From positions 97,518 through 151,988 of the forward strand of contig JAPPES010000073.1 of assembly GCA_028824125.1 (NCBI GenBank): a stretch of 54,471 nucleotides of DNA, in the 5' to 3' direction. Positions 16,737 to 25,277 of the stretch are shown here, in pieces (positions within the stretch are counted from its first letter, which is position 1; the number at the start of each line of letters is the position of its first letter). The stretch comes from Candidatus Poribacteria bacterium (lineage in GTDB: Bacteria; Poribacteria; WGA-4E; WGA-3G). The notes below the pieces were generated by a model that was given only the letters and a program-made list of their open reading frames with translations, did no database searches and had not been told where the DNA came from. Both the position numbers and the translations under genes were made by a program.

Positions 16737-18581
16737 CTAATCATCGTCGCGTTCGCTAAGCAACTCACCACGCGCGAGACGCTCCGCGTTCTCGGTGGAC
16801 CACAAAATGTTCTTCATTAGTTTCTGTGCCGTGATGTAACGTGTGGCTGCCAATAGATGCATCCGTTGTTCTTCAAAGTCGTCTGACAAGTCGTAATGCC
16901 GGAAGGCAACTTCAAGGACCTGGAACATGTGAAGTTCTGCGTCTTCACGGAGTAGGATGTGTGCAAGCGTTCGTTTTAGTGCGTCAACATCATGCCCCTC
17001 TTCAAGATACTGGCTTACCAGAATCTCTGCTTCGTAGACTTTTTGGAAGTCAGCGAATTCTTGTAGCCGTTCTAACATCTTTTTAGGCGAATCATAAGTT
17101 TCGTCAGGGACCCGTTGTCCGGGTTTGGGAATGCGAGCGGCAGGCATGTTCAACCAGCGCAGGTATGCCAAGTAAACCACACCGTGAAATATACCACGCA
17201 ATAAGTTAGCATTTGGTGCATATTGAAAAGCGTGATAAAGGGCATGGGCGTAAGAGTAAATGTTCGCGACATCGTGCCAGTCGCCCTCGTTTTTGAGATG
17301 GAACCGGGCAGTGCGAATCGCAGAGGCGTAAGTCATCGCGCGGCAGATGTCAGTCGGCTTGACTCCGTCGCGAAGTGCTTCCTCAACTGTAACAACAGTA
17401 GGTTCAAACTCATCAGCGAGGAGCGTCTGTGTAAATGCCGATATATCCAATTCTGCTTCATTCGCTTGATTGTCCTCCCATATACTATCTATCCTTTTAA
17501 AGATGGGGCGTAAGACAGGTACAGCATCTGCCCATCGAGATGTTTCCTCATGGCGTGTTCTACTCACAAGGTCAACGACTATCGGACGCAAAATCTCGTG
17601 CGATCCTTCCCAGTTGACGTAATCCAACGCTTCAAACATTTTATTCGCAAAATCAAGCGCGTGTCCATCACCAGTGAAGTAAAAGTCTGTTGCTGCTGTA
17701 TACACGAAGTCTGCGATGACAGATTTGTCATAGTCTCTATCATTGAGTGTTAGCAAGATACGTTCCGCTGCACCTCTGTGGCGTTTATTGACAAAATAAC
17801 GGAACCATCGTTTTAGTGTCCCCAGATCGTGATCATCTTTGACGCGTGGAAAGGGGGCGCGATAGGGGCGTGCACTTCCCGTTGTCCTACGACTGATCTG
17901 GCTTAATCCGTGTACGAGGAATAGATTATGGTCATCTGGGTCAACATCATCCCACATGTTCGCTGCGAGTGTGAGGATTGCTACACCTGACGACCATCCA
18001 TCACTGCTTTTATGGGCGCCATAGTGGAGTCCTTGTTGAATAATCTCCGCTGGGTTTGCACCTGCATCACGAAGCGCAGTGACAGCTTTGGCGATAAAGA
18101 AGGTGCTGCGGTCCTTGAGACCCCGTTCAAGTGCACGTTTGCCGTTTGCGATGACACGTTGTTTTGCTGCTTCTCGCTCACCTTTCGCTAACCCTACGTA
18201 TAAATAACCGTCCTCCCGGACTTCAACAGGGAACGCTTTCAGGTCATCACCGGACGCTAAGAAACATGCCCCCGATTTGAGGTCAAATTCCCAATGATGC
18301 CAATGACAGATCAGCACACCGTCACGGATACTTCCTTTGGACATCGGGTACCCCATGTGTGGGCAACGGTTGTCTACGGCATAATATTTGTCGTTGTTTT
18401 TGAAAACAGCGAGGTGTGTGCCGTTGACATGGAAGGGTTTGCCTTCCAGTTCCTCAAAATCGTCAGCGGGACAGAGTTGGTGGTAGATAAGTTGGGTTTC
18501 GTCTATTTCTGGTGGTGGAATTGGTTCAACGTTTATGGAACCGATGCCGGTTTCTTCAAGGGTTGAAGTTAGATTTTGCAC
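16737..18581 (-). CDS. Rieske [2Fe-2S] domain fused to a large helical domain
   Basis: The protein of about 614 residues has an N-terminal Rieske domain (about residues 35-135). Cluster ligands are visible in CPHMGYPMSKGS and CHWHHWEFD. The remaining about 470 residues are predicted mostly helical and not recognised by me; they contain repeated Ala-rich helices and FVYTAATDFYFTGDGH. It lacks the catalytic mononuclear-iron domain of ring-hydroxylating oxygenases. I chose the GTG at 18581 because a perfect AGGAGG lies 5 bases upstream; an ATG at 18626 lacks one. A role in oxidation with an unknown partner is inference. Confidence 0.75.
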   Translation of the reverse strand: MQNLTSTLEETGIGSINVEPIPPPEIDETQLIYHQLCPADDFEELEGKPFHVNGTHLAVFKNNDKYYAVDNRCPHMGYPMSKGSIRDGVLICHWHHWEFDLKSGACFLASGDDLKAFPVEVREDGYLYVGLAKGEREAAKQRVIANGKRALERGLKDRSTFFIAKAVTALRDAGANPAEIIQQGLHYGAHKSSDGWSSGVAILTLAANMWDDVDPDDHNLFLVHGLSQISRRTTGSARPYRAPFPRVKDDHDLGTLKRWFRYFVNKRHRGAAERILLTLNDRDYDKSVIADFVYTAATDFYFTGDGHALDFANKMFEALDYVNWEGSHEILRPIVVDLVSRTRHEETSRWADAVPVLRPIFKRIDSIWEDNQANEAELDISAFTQTLLADEFEPTVVTVEEALRDGVKPTDICRAMTYASAIRTARFHLKNEGDWHDVANIYSYAHALYHAFQYAPNANLLRGIFHGVVYLAYLRWLNMPAARIPKPGQRVPDETYDSPKKMLERLQEFADFQKVYEAEILVSQYLEEGHDVDALKRTLAHILLREDAELHMFQVLEVAFRHYDLSDDFEEQRMHLLAATRYITAQKLMKNILWSTENAERLARGELLSERDDD

Positions 18582-18695
18582 AATGGACCTCCTATTGAAG
18601 ATTTTGTTTTCATTTTTGGATAACAATATTTCGGGTGGACTACATTAAGAGTATATTCAATTTTCTGAAAAATGTAAAGGAAAAAAGGTATTGTG

Positions 18696-18716
18696 GGTGT
18701 GTAAAGTTTTGGTCCA
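18696..18716 (-). promoter_or_regulatory. Recurrent AAAACTTTACACACCC motif
   Basis: Read on the minus strand, this site resembles those at 19044-19061, 34604-34622 and 40690-40706 (core ACAAAAACTTTAC). Three of the four lie about 80-130 bp before a gene start. The role is inferred only from recurrence. Confidence 0.35.
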
Positions 18717-18767
18717 AAGCATATTATCGATTGAGTTTCGCTTCGCCTTCCCAATGGACAGCTTCAA

Positions 18768-18877
18768 TTAGGACGTTTGCACGTCATATTTAGGACGTTA
18801 CACGTCACATTTAGGACGTTTTGCACGTCATATTTAGGGCATTTTAGGACGTTTTGCACGTCCTAGTGACGTGCAAA
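18768..18877. repeat. Tandem TTAGGACGTTTTGCACGTC repeats
   Basis: Four to five imperfect units of about 20-23 bp, each containing the inverted pair GACGT...ACGTC, end in a longer palindrome GCACGTCCTAGTGACGTGC (18856-18874). They lie 190 bp upstream of the Rieske-fusion gene in a 730-bp AT-rich gap (18582-19310) that has no gene I can support. They could be an operator array or slipped-strand repeats. Confidence 0.75.
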
Positions 18878-19174
18878 AGTCAATCAGGACAAGGAATGTG
18901 ACGTGATTTTCAGCTTTTTTGTTTTTTCTTCTCTTTGTTCTTTAGAAATTTTGCGTATATTGAGAATATTCTTTAATTATGTGATAATAATATTAACATA
19001 AATATATTGGTTTGTCAAGTTAATTTTCTGAAAATAATCAGTGACAAAAACTTTACCACCCTTGGACTGTCTTTATAAACCAAATATGTATAGTTTTTCG
19101 CAATTTTTATATATCACAGATAAAATGTATAATTTCTTTACATATTGCGCTTATACCGAATTATAAGTTTGTAG

Positions 19175-19200
19175 GTCGGGTAGAGCTTACGAAACCCGAC
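19175..19200. terminator. Hairpin GTCGGGT/ACCCGAC
   Basis: 7-bp stem (19175-19181 with 19194-19200), 110 bp past the stop of the minus-strand gene at 19311. It belongs to the dispersed palindrome type seen elsewhere here. A terminator role is possible. Confidence 0.35.
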
Positions 19201-19310
19201 ACTATTAAGGTTTCAAGGCAAATTTCTCGGGTTTCACAAGGAAATCTCATGAACAACCCAAGTTTTCACAATAGCGTTTCAGTTCTAACTATGTTCTTAA
19301 CGAAACGGCA

Positions 19311-20120
19311 TCACTTCAACACCTCTGCAATGGGAATTATGTCCTCATCCGGAATAGAAGTAAGTTTCATGAGATGGAAAAGGTCCTCACCAATTCCATA
19401 GATAGTCATCTTGTTCGGTTGTATGTTCATATAACCAATAGTGATTTTACCATTGAACATTAAAGGAATTTCGTAAACAAGATAATTCTTGAGATAAAGA
19501 TCATGGCACTCTTGAAGCACTTGATAAAGTCCCTTTGTGAATCCTACATGATTTTGATAGTCTTGATTACGTAAGCCATATTGATGCTTCACTACGGCAA
19601 GTTTAAGTATACAGAGCTGCCGATAAGTTAGTTCTTCGGCTGCCTTTATGAGTTGGTGTCCCATATCCGCGCTGATATTTGCATCAAATGCGATACCCGC
19701 AAGTAAATATCCCATATACTCAATTTTCTTTTCCTGTGGTTCTCGCTGACACTTCAACATTATCGCCTCTGCAATTTCTTCAGCATCCGATCTACCTTTC
19801 GGTTTGTTTTCGCAAAACCCATCATTACGAGGATGTTCTCCTTTTTCTTTACGCTGGTATATTTCCCGTGAGGCGATTACAAGAACTTTTCCTACCCGAA
19901 AATCTTCCCGTGGGGACAAAACTCGACCTGAAAATTCCTGTCCGATATTTTTCAACATTCCTACAACAGCAGCACCAGCAGCACCAGAAAAAGCAGCGGC
20001 GATGGGATCTCCAGCAAGAAAACCTAATACCGCCCCAAGACCACCACCAGCGATTTCTGCATAATTTTCAAAAGGTTGTTTCAAATTGTCATTCTTTTGT
20101 GGAGACTTGAATTCATCCAT
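19311..20120 (-). CDS. Glycine-rich membrane-associated protein next to the methylase
   Basis: The 269-residue protein starts with a short polar stretch, then a glycine-zipper-like hydrophobic region (residues 24-56, GGGLGAVLGFLAGDPIAAAFSGAAGAAVV). A conserved-looking soluble part follows with SPREDFRVGKVLVIASREI, SDAEEIAEAIMLKCQREPQEKKIEYMGYLLAGIAFD and AEELTYRQLCILKLAV. I associate this pattern with an uncharacterised family often seen near phage-defence genes, from memory only. GGAGGA precedes the ATG. It lies 68 bp downstream of the DNA methylase/nuclease gene on the same strand, suggesting a functional pair. Confidence 0.6.
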   Translation of the reverse strand: MDEFKSPQKNDNLKQPFENYAEIAGGGLGAVLGFLAGDPIAAAFSGAAGAAVVGMLKNIGQEFSGRVLSPREDFRVGKVLVIASREIYQRKEKGEHPRNDGFCENKPKGRSDAEEIAEAIMLKCQREPQEKKIEYMGYLLAGIAFDANISADMGHQLIKAAEELTYRQLCILKLAVVKHQYGLRNQDYQNHVGFTKGLYQVLQECHDLYLKNYLVYEIPLMFNGKITIGYMNIQPNKMTIYGIGEDLFHLMKLTSIPDEDIIPIAEVLK

Positions 20121-20188
20121 ATTAATTGTTCCTCCAGAAAATTTAACTTTGAAATATAGTGGTTGTCACGTATATGAGAACGTTGTTT

Positions 20189-23100
20189 TCACCGCTTAAG
20201 TTTTTCCCATTCCTTTTCAAGATCACACCGAGATTTTTTGCCACCGTGGATACTCGGTTCGGCACACAACAATTCGCGGAGACGATGGACAGCATTATGT
20301 GCATCTTCACTTGTGATGTCCAGTACTTCGGTTAGCAAAAGACGATCAAGTTCGTGACGCACTGGATCGTGATCTGCCTCATTAAAAGGTAGCATACGCT
20401 TATGTTTCAAGTCGTGGAAGATACGTTCTGCATTTGCCAATGCTTTTTCGGATAAGCACCGCACATCCAGAGTTGGCATTCGGAGCAAGGAGGTCCTTGA
20501 TCCTCTGCCTCTACCCGGTTGTTGTTTTCCACTATGTACCCAGTGTAGCAGAAAACCTAAAGTTGAATTACACCACAGGGTCCAAACATAGTCGTAAATG
20601 GGCTTTTTTAGGACAACATTTGGCAATGAAGATCCACCAATCGCAGATTTCTCTGTGAAAAGAACACCAAGAGAATTGGCACTAAAACCTATATCTACAT
20701 TAAAATGTAGCCGTCCGCTACGTTCAAGTATCTTCTGTGCCTTTTCGTGGCGATTGGGACGAGGGGTGAGATGACTATCTGGTTCAACGACCATTGCCCT
20801 TTGTGCTGGTGCGTTCAGGCTCCACAAACCTGGGTACAGGTCAGTCTGCGTATAACTTTTTTCAAGGTCAAAAGCACCGCGTTTTCCCTCTTCACGAATA
20901 TCTCGATGGTGCGCGCCAACCACTGCAATTTCATTGACAAAACAAATAGGAATTTCTAAAGAAGTTACCTGTGTTGGCAGCCACATTTCACCATTTGCGA
21001 GCCGATACGCAGACTGAATTAATGCCATTTCTTTGATACGGACAACTTCCCATGGACTGTTCATTTGTAGTGGGCAATTGAGAGCATGTCCAACGATATC
21101 GTCTCCTACTTTGATCAGATCGCCACCGATTGGTCCATCTTCTAATTGTCTTATTCTTTCGATCTTATGGATGACATTCACTGTTTCAAGTGCTTCTATG
21201 ACACTCCGTGGTCGGTAGTCTAAAGGAATAAATGTACCACGGCCTGTATTGTCTGTTTTTTCGCCCTTGGTTGCCACGACAATACATTCTGCCATACTTG
21301 TATCGGCAGAGAATGCACAGCCTTCTCCTTCGGCATCCGCGATGGTTAGGACAACCACGTCGTGATATTCAGTTGCCCACATATTCCGTACTTTTTTCCA
21401 GTCCGAACCAGCGAGACACGTAATAGGTAAAATGAACCCCATTCTGCTTTTGCCATTTTCCTTTAGCATCTTGTCTGCAAGGTCAACAAAGTCGGAAGCG
21501 AGTCCTGCATTTCCGTTGCCGACTCGCCATTTTTTTCGCTTACGTGCCTTCCGCATTGCCTTTTCTTCTTCTTTGTCTCTGCCGCTACCTTTGAATACGG
21601 CTTTAGGTGTACCACTGCTTGCATCGGAGTCTGGTCTAGTAAACGGTGGATTTAAGACGACAATATCAAATTCTTTGTGATTAAATTCCGTCTGTGTTAT
21701 CACTGTCGTGTCGTCCTCACCACCTACCTGTTGCACTTCTGTCCCCATCATCGGGAGAGGCAATGTATCGGGAATATCATATAGATCAAGCGCACCGAGC
21801 GCATAACTTCTATCTTTTTGTCTACCGTAGGGCATCGTATGGATTCGGGTGTTACCGATTTTCAAATCCGGGTGAGTGCTTGTAAGGAGTGAAGCTGTTA
21901 AGTGGCTTGCGTTTGGCATAATGTCGCATCCAACAAGGTTTTTCTCTATCATTTGGGTGTGGATGCAGCTGCCTTTTCCACCTGCTTGTTCATAAAGTTC
22001 AAGGATACGTTGGTATGCGCCGTTAAGCAATGAACCTGTCCCGCATGCGAAATCTGCGACCTTTAATTCGCTTAATTCGCTTAAATTTTCTTGGGTTTTC
22101 GGTAAGACTAACGCAGACAATAGGGAAACGGATTCGAGGCGCGTGTAGTTTGCCTTAACATACTTTCTGTCAACAATAAGCCGTTGAAAAACGGTTCCAG
22201 CGAGTTCGTGTACCTGTGTGAGTCGTTGGTCAACCAGTTCCCTCGCTGCCCTACAGAGAATTGCCAATACTCTATCAATCAGTTCGTCGTCGGTTGCAAT
22301 TGCTTCAATGAGTCGTTTTGCGACATAGAAAATTGGGCGATAATTAACGTTGAGAATAATGTTCCATCCTGCAAGCACTTGATCGTAACGAAGGCGCCTC
22401 GCGTTGTCGGACAGCATCCGTTTGAGAGATAAGACATCTTCCATTTCGGGTTTGCCTGCAAGTGCGCTCTGAAACACAAAGGCGTTAGTAATGATAAGCA
22501 TTGCCATTCGTGAGGTCTGTTCACCAGATTTTTGGAAGAGGATTGCCTCAATTTCCTCGCCGATGCTGGGGCGTTCTGAAATTGCTGCCTCAAGCTGCTG
22601 CGCGGCAATTTCTATACGTACCTCTAATAAGTCAGCTGCGGCGTTGATTTTAGAGATAGGGGTTGCTCCAACACGAATAGCGGTTGCGATGTCGGCGACA
22701 CTGCCTGTTAACCAACCTTTTTTGGGAAAACGTTCTGTTTCTGTCTCATTGTTCGGTTCTGTTTCTTCCGCTTCATTGATGAACATATCCGGTTCCGATT
22801 CGTTTTCAGTTTCCAGTTTATTGAGAAGCATGTAGGCGATATCTTCTGCTTCCCGCATTTCAGGATCAATGTTTCCTTGTGGCATCGTTTTAAATCGTGC
22901 AGGCATGCGGACACGTAGGACATTCTCAACGGTATCGTAAGTGAGCCCTGAGAAAACGGTGGGATCAAGTAGCATTCCAAAATGTGCCTCTGCCTGTGGC
23001 ATACCAGAGAAATTTGGTGTAGCACCGTCAATTTTCACTTCAATGACGATGGGGTTTCGTCCTGTTTCGGTGACAATCACATCAGGTTTCTGTGTAGCGT

Positions 23101-23203
23101 TAAGGAACGGCTTCGTAATTTGTTCATCAACACGCCATGCATCCCGCATGGGGCGTAGCACGTTTACAAATGCGCTGGTAATGGTGTTTTCACTGTTTGC
23201 CAT
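20189..23203 (-). CDS. Single-chain N6-adenine DNA methylase with N-terminal nuclease-like domain
   Basis: The 1004-residue protein combines restriction and modification features. An N-terminal PD-(D/E)XK-like pattern (PD at 40-41, E55-V-K57 in NPIVIEVKID) is followed by a helical HsdM-like region. The SAM-binding motif I is DFACGTGS (384-391), the catalytic motif IV is NPPF (518-521), and the C-terminal about 300 residues resemble target recognition. This layout fits a type IIG/type I-like enzyme that needs no separate S subunit. No hsdS or hsdR gene is adjacent. The neighbouring membrane protein may be an effector or regulator. Confidence 0.8.
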   Translation of the reverse strand: MANSENTITSAFVNVLRPMRDAWRVDEQITKPFLNATQKPDVIVTETGRNPIVIEVKIDGATPNFSGMPQAEAHFGMLLDPTVFSGLTYDTVENVLRVRMPARFKTMPQGNIDPEMREAEDIAYMLLNKLETENESEPDMFINEAEETEPNNETETERFPKKGWLTGSVADIATAIRVGATPISKINAAADLLEVRIEIAAQQLEAAISERPSIGEEIEAILFQKSGEQTSRMAMLIITNAFVFQSALAGKPEMEDVLSLKRMLSDNARRLRYDQVLAGWNIILNVNYRPIFYVAKRLIEAIATDDELIDRVLAILCRAARELVDQRLTQVHELAGTVFQRLIVDRKYVKANYTRLESVSLLSALVLPKTQENLSELSELKVADFACGTGSLLNGAYQRILELYEQAGGKGSCIHTQMIEKNLVGCDIMPNASHLTASLLTSTHPDLKIGNTRIHTMPYGRQKDRSYALGALDLYDIPDTLPLPMMGTEVQQVGGEDDTTVITQTEFNHKEFDIVVLNPPFTRPDSDASSGTPKAVFKGSGRDKEEEKAMRKARKRKKWRVGNGNAGLASDFVDLADKMLKENGKSRMGFILPITCLAGSDWKKVRNMWATEYHDVVVLTIADAEGEGCAFSADTSMAECIVVATKGEKTDNTGRGTFIPLDYRPRSVIEALETVNVIHKIERIRQLEDGPIGGDLIKVGDDIVGHALNCPLQMNSPWEVVRIKEMALIQSAYRLANGEMWLPTQVTSLEIPICFVNEIAVVGAHHRDIREEGKRGAFDLEKSYTQTDLYPGLWSLNAPAQRAMVVEPDSHLTPRPNRHEKAQKILERSGRLHFNVDIGFSANSLGVLFTEKSAIGGSSLPNVVLKKPIYDYVWTLWCNSTLGFLLHWVHSGKQQPGRGRGSRTSLLRMPTLDVRCLSEKALANAERIFHDLKHKRMLPFNEADHDPVRHELDRLLLTEVLDITSEDAHNAVHRLRELLCAEPSIHGGKKSRCDLEKEWEKLKR

Positions 23204-23238
23204 AATTTCTTATACCAATTATATGGGAGGCAGACACC

Positions 23239-24093
23239 TTACTCAAATAACGCTGCATCAGGCTGCCCACGATAGAGAACAACGTTATACTTCAACGTCA
23301 AAGTTTCATCAGGTGCAAGATGGAACGGTTCATAATAGACAGGTGAAGGATGGATTAAGCAGTAGTTTTTCCGATTGCGCACCCACCACGTTGTCGGATA
23401 ACGGGGATTGTCGGGTTGGTCTATGATTACAACACCGTAAGTTTCATTGTCAGTTGGGTGTTGCGAAGTGAAGCTGCACCACCGACTCTGTTTACCGAAG
23501 ATGTCCATAGGTTCGGAGCGTCCGTCAGCGTCTAATAGGTTGCCCGGCGTGATGATATTGTCAAATCGGATTGCCATGCCGCTGTAGTATCTGCCATCTG
23601 CACCGGGTTCCCCGCGCCGTAAGTCAAGCACAACCTCACGGTCGTTTGGATGGAAGGTCAACGAAATGTATATTCGCATTACCTCTGCGGTAGGCGCATG
23701 AACGGTTATTTTTCTGTGTTCGGTTAGATGTGTTGTGCCTTGCCAATCTATCCATGCGTTTTCTGTTGTTAAACTCGCGCTATCTGTCGTGGTATTTAGG
23801 GAAATAATCTGCTGATGGACGATTTTGCCGAAGCCTGTCGGGTCAGCACCTTGTGCGGGTTGTTCCCAAAAATTGACCTCGTTGACCTTTTTCCATGCCA
23901 CCCATAGACCTTGATGATGCACGTGATCGCCGGGTTCGTTCATTGTGAGCGGCGGTGCACCGGGTAAATTCAACGGATGACAGAAGGGACGGTTGCCATC
24001 TTCAGGAAAATGGTAACCCAAGACTTGCTGGTCATTCCAAGAGATAGTAAGACTGTGTTGTGTTTTTGATAGTGAAAACATATTTTTATCCAT
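23239..24093 (-). CDS. PmoA (DUF6807) family protein
   Basis: The 284-residue protein resembles the PmoA/DUF6807 family: PFCHPLNLPGAPPLTMNEPGDHVHHQGLWVAW near residue 40, YYSGMAIRFDN, and a C-terminal YNVVLYRG. The family name refers to an annotation as methane-oxygenase-related, but most members are soluble beta-sandwich proteins found near carbohydrate genes in Planctomycetes and Poribacteria-like organisms. Two conserved His residues (HVHH) could bind a ligand or metal. No signal peptide is seen. It is 35 bp upstream of the methylase gene, but is not obviously related to it. Confidence 0.7.
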   Translation of the reverse strand: MDKNMFSLSKTQHSLTISWNDQQVLGYHFPEDGNRPFCHPLNLPGAPPLTMNEPGDHVHHQGLWVAWKKVNEVNFWEQPAQGADPTGFGKIVHQQIISLNTTTDSASLTTENAWIDWQGTTHLTEHRKITVHAPTAEVMRIYISLTFHPNDREVVLDLRRGEPGADGRYYSGMAIRFDNIITPGNLLDADGRSEPMDIFGKQSRWCSFTSQHPTDNETYGVVIIDQPDNPRYPTTWWVRNRKNYCLIHPSPVYYEPFHLAPDETLTLKYNVVLYRGQPDAALFE

Positions 24094-24104
24094 TTTTCAA
24101 CGAA

Positions 24105-24527
24105 TTATAGGTTTTGCTCTGCAGGAAAACCGTGTTCTGTGAGCGCGGTAGATACAGATGTCCAGACGGTGCGTGCTTGTTCAACCGCCTTGGAGGCATC
24201 TGTGTTCGTGGCTTCTGGCATATCACTTGGATAGCGGGCTTCAGCTGCCCATTCTGTTAAGGATGCTAAGTCTGGATGCGTAGTGTTGAGTTGCCAACTA
24301 TCAGGCACCAAATCCTGTAGAACATTTAAGTTATACGTTCTCTGAAAATCGATCTGTAAGAAAATTAATGCTGCTTTTAAAGCCTTTTCAGCAGATTGTT
24401 GTGCAAACCAACACGCTTGGCGGGGTGGAACGTGTGGATGCCCTAAAAATGTTTCGGCTGTAGATAAGTCTTCCTCTGCATAGCGGAGCCAGCGGGCAGT
24501 GTTTGCGAGTCTATCAGCTGTTTGCAT
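24105..24527 (-). CDS. Possible independent HEPN product from an internal start
   Basis: Inside the fusion, an ATG at 24527 begins MQTADRLANTARWLRYAEEDL, the natural start of a HEPN protein (140 residues). AAGGAGG lies 11 bases upstream. In the alternative frame, the upstream copy of the duplicated segment would end in a TGA 11 bases past this ATG, the usual overlapping arrangement of separate MNT and HEPN genes. Translation of both products is possible but unproven. Confidence 0.5.
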   Translation of the reverse strand: MQTADRLANTARWLRYAEEDLSTAETFLGHPHVPPRQACWFAQQSAEKALKAALIFLQIDFQRTYNLNVLQDLVPDSWQLNTTHPDLASLTEWAAEARYPSDMPEATNTDASKAVEQARTVWTSVSTALTEHGFPAEQNL

Positions 24528-24902
24528 AGAGGACTTTACCTCCTTGTTGGGTATACCGCAGCACTGAGCCGATTTGTGGGCGGCTGCGTTCAAATTCTTC
24601 CAAAGGATTTTCCCTTCTTGTTGGGCATACCGCAGCACTGAGCCGATCCGCGTGCGACTGCGTTCCAACTCTTCCGGTGTTGATACAAGGATGTCCTTTG
24701 CCACGGGCACATCAGCTAGTGCGCGCTCAATGTCAACGGCGATTTTCCGTTTATCTGTGAGTTCCGAAAAAACGACCAGTAGATCTATGTCGCTATTTGG
24801 ATCCGCGTCTCCTCGTGCCTGTGAGCCGAAGAGGATAATCTGTAGCGGGTCAAACTCGCGCACAATGCGGTCTGTCATGATTGAGATAAATTCGTTATTC
24901 AT
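24105..24902 (-). CDS. Fused nucleotidyltransferase (MNT) and HEPN domain protein
   Basis: The protein of about 265 residues joins two proteins normally encoded as a toxin-antitoxin pair. Residues 1-105 are a minimal nucleotidyltransferase with GSQARGDADPNSDIDLLVV (metal Asp pair). Residues 126-265 are a HEPN domain with WFAQQSAEKALKAALIFL and RTYNLNVL, where many relatives read RTHDL, so the His is lost. The linker (about 105-125) is a frame-shifted copy of the preceding 74 bp. The ATG at 24902 follows GGAGG. In known pairs the MNT AMPylates and silences the HEPN RNase; here the two would be tethered. Confidence 0.8.
   Translation of the reverse strand: MNNEFISIMTDRIVREFDPLQIILFGSQARGDADPNSDIDLLVVFSELTDKRKIAVDIERALADVPVAKDILVSTPEELERSRTRIGSVLRYAQQEGKILWKNLNAAAHKSAQCCGIPNKEVKSSMQTADRLANTARWLRYAEEDLSTAETFLGHPHVPPRQACWFAQQSAEKALKAALIFLQIDFQRTYNLNVLQDLVPDSWQLNTTHPDLASLTEWAAEARYPSDMPEATNTDASKAVEQARTVWTSVSTALTEHGFPAEQNL
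24531..24680. repeat. 74-bp imperfect tandem duplication inside the MNT-HEPN gene
   Basis: Two direct copies with an offset of exactly 74 bases; for example CTTGTTGGG begins at 24543 and 24617, and CCGCAGCACTGAGCCGAT occurs in both. The copies differ at several positions, so the event is not recent. Because 74 is not a multiple of three, the duplication changes frame and removes the stop codon between the two domains. Confidence 0.85.
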
Positions 24903-25013
24903 CCTAACTATTCCCTCCAATTTCTAATTCAGTGCTTCCGAAAGAACAAACAATTCGCAAGAGTTATAGGATTCAGGACAGACGCATTTTTTCTTAAAGT
25001 CCTGTAGGCAATA

Positions 25014-25277
25014 TTATGAAAAGAATCGCTTGTAATCATCGTGATGCCCAATCCAGAACCATGTAACCGTATCACCTTCAAAAATACCAACTGCACGATA
25101 ACCACGAGTGATTCGGACAGACCAAATATCTTCTTTGGCATTAATACATTTGAAACGTAAAGATGTATGAGATGGATTAGAAATCCACAAACGGTAAGCC
25201 TTTTTGGCTTGATTTCTGATTGTACTATCAAGTTTTTGATAAGTCGACCAAAAAGAAGGTAATGTTGCCGATTTCAT
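25014..25277 (-). CDS. RelE/ParE-superfamily toxin
   Basis: The 87-residue protein has the compact RelE-type pattern: an N-terminal helix (FWSTYQKLDSTIRNQAKKAYRLW), a central SLRFKCINAKEDIWSVRITRGYRAVG and a C-terminal WFWIGHHDDYKRF. Relatives cleave ribosome-bound mRNA. Its ATG overlaps the antitoxin stop (ATGA, 25274-25277), typical of type II pairs with the antitoxin gene first. The extra His in HH near the C-terminus is common in the HigB/YoeB side of the family. Confidence 0.8.
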   Translation of the reverse strand: MKSATLPSFWSTYQKLDSTIRNQAKKAYRLWISNPSHTSLRFKCINAKEDIWSVRITRGYRAVGIFEGDTVTWFWIGHHDDYKRFFS

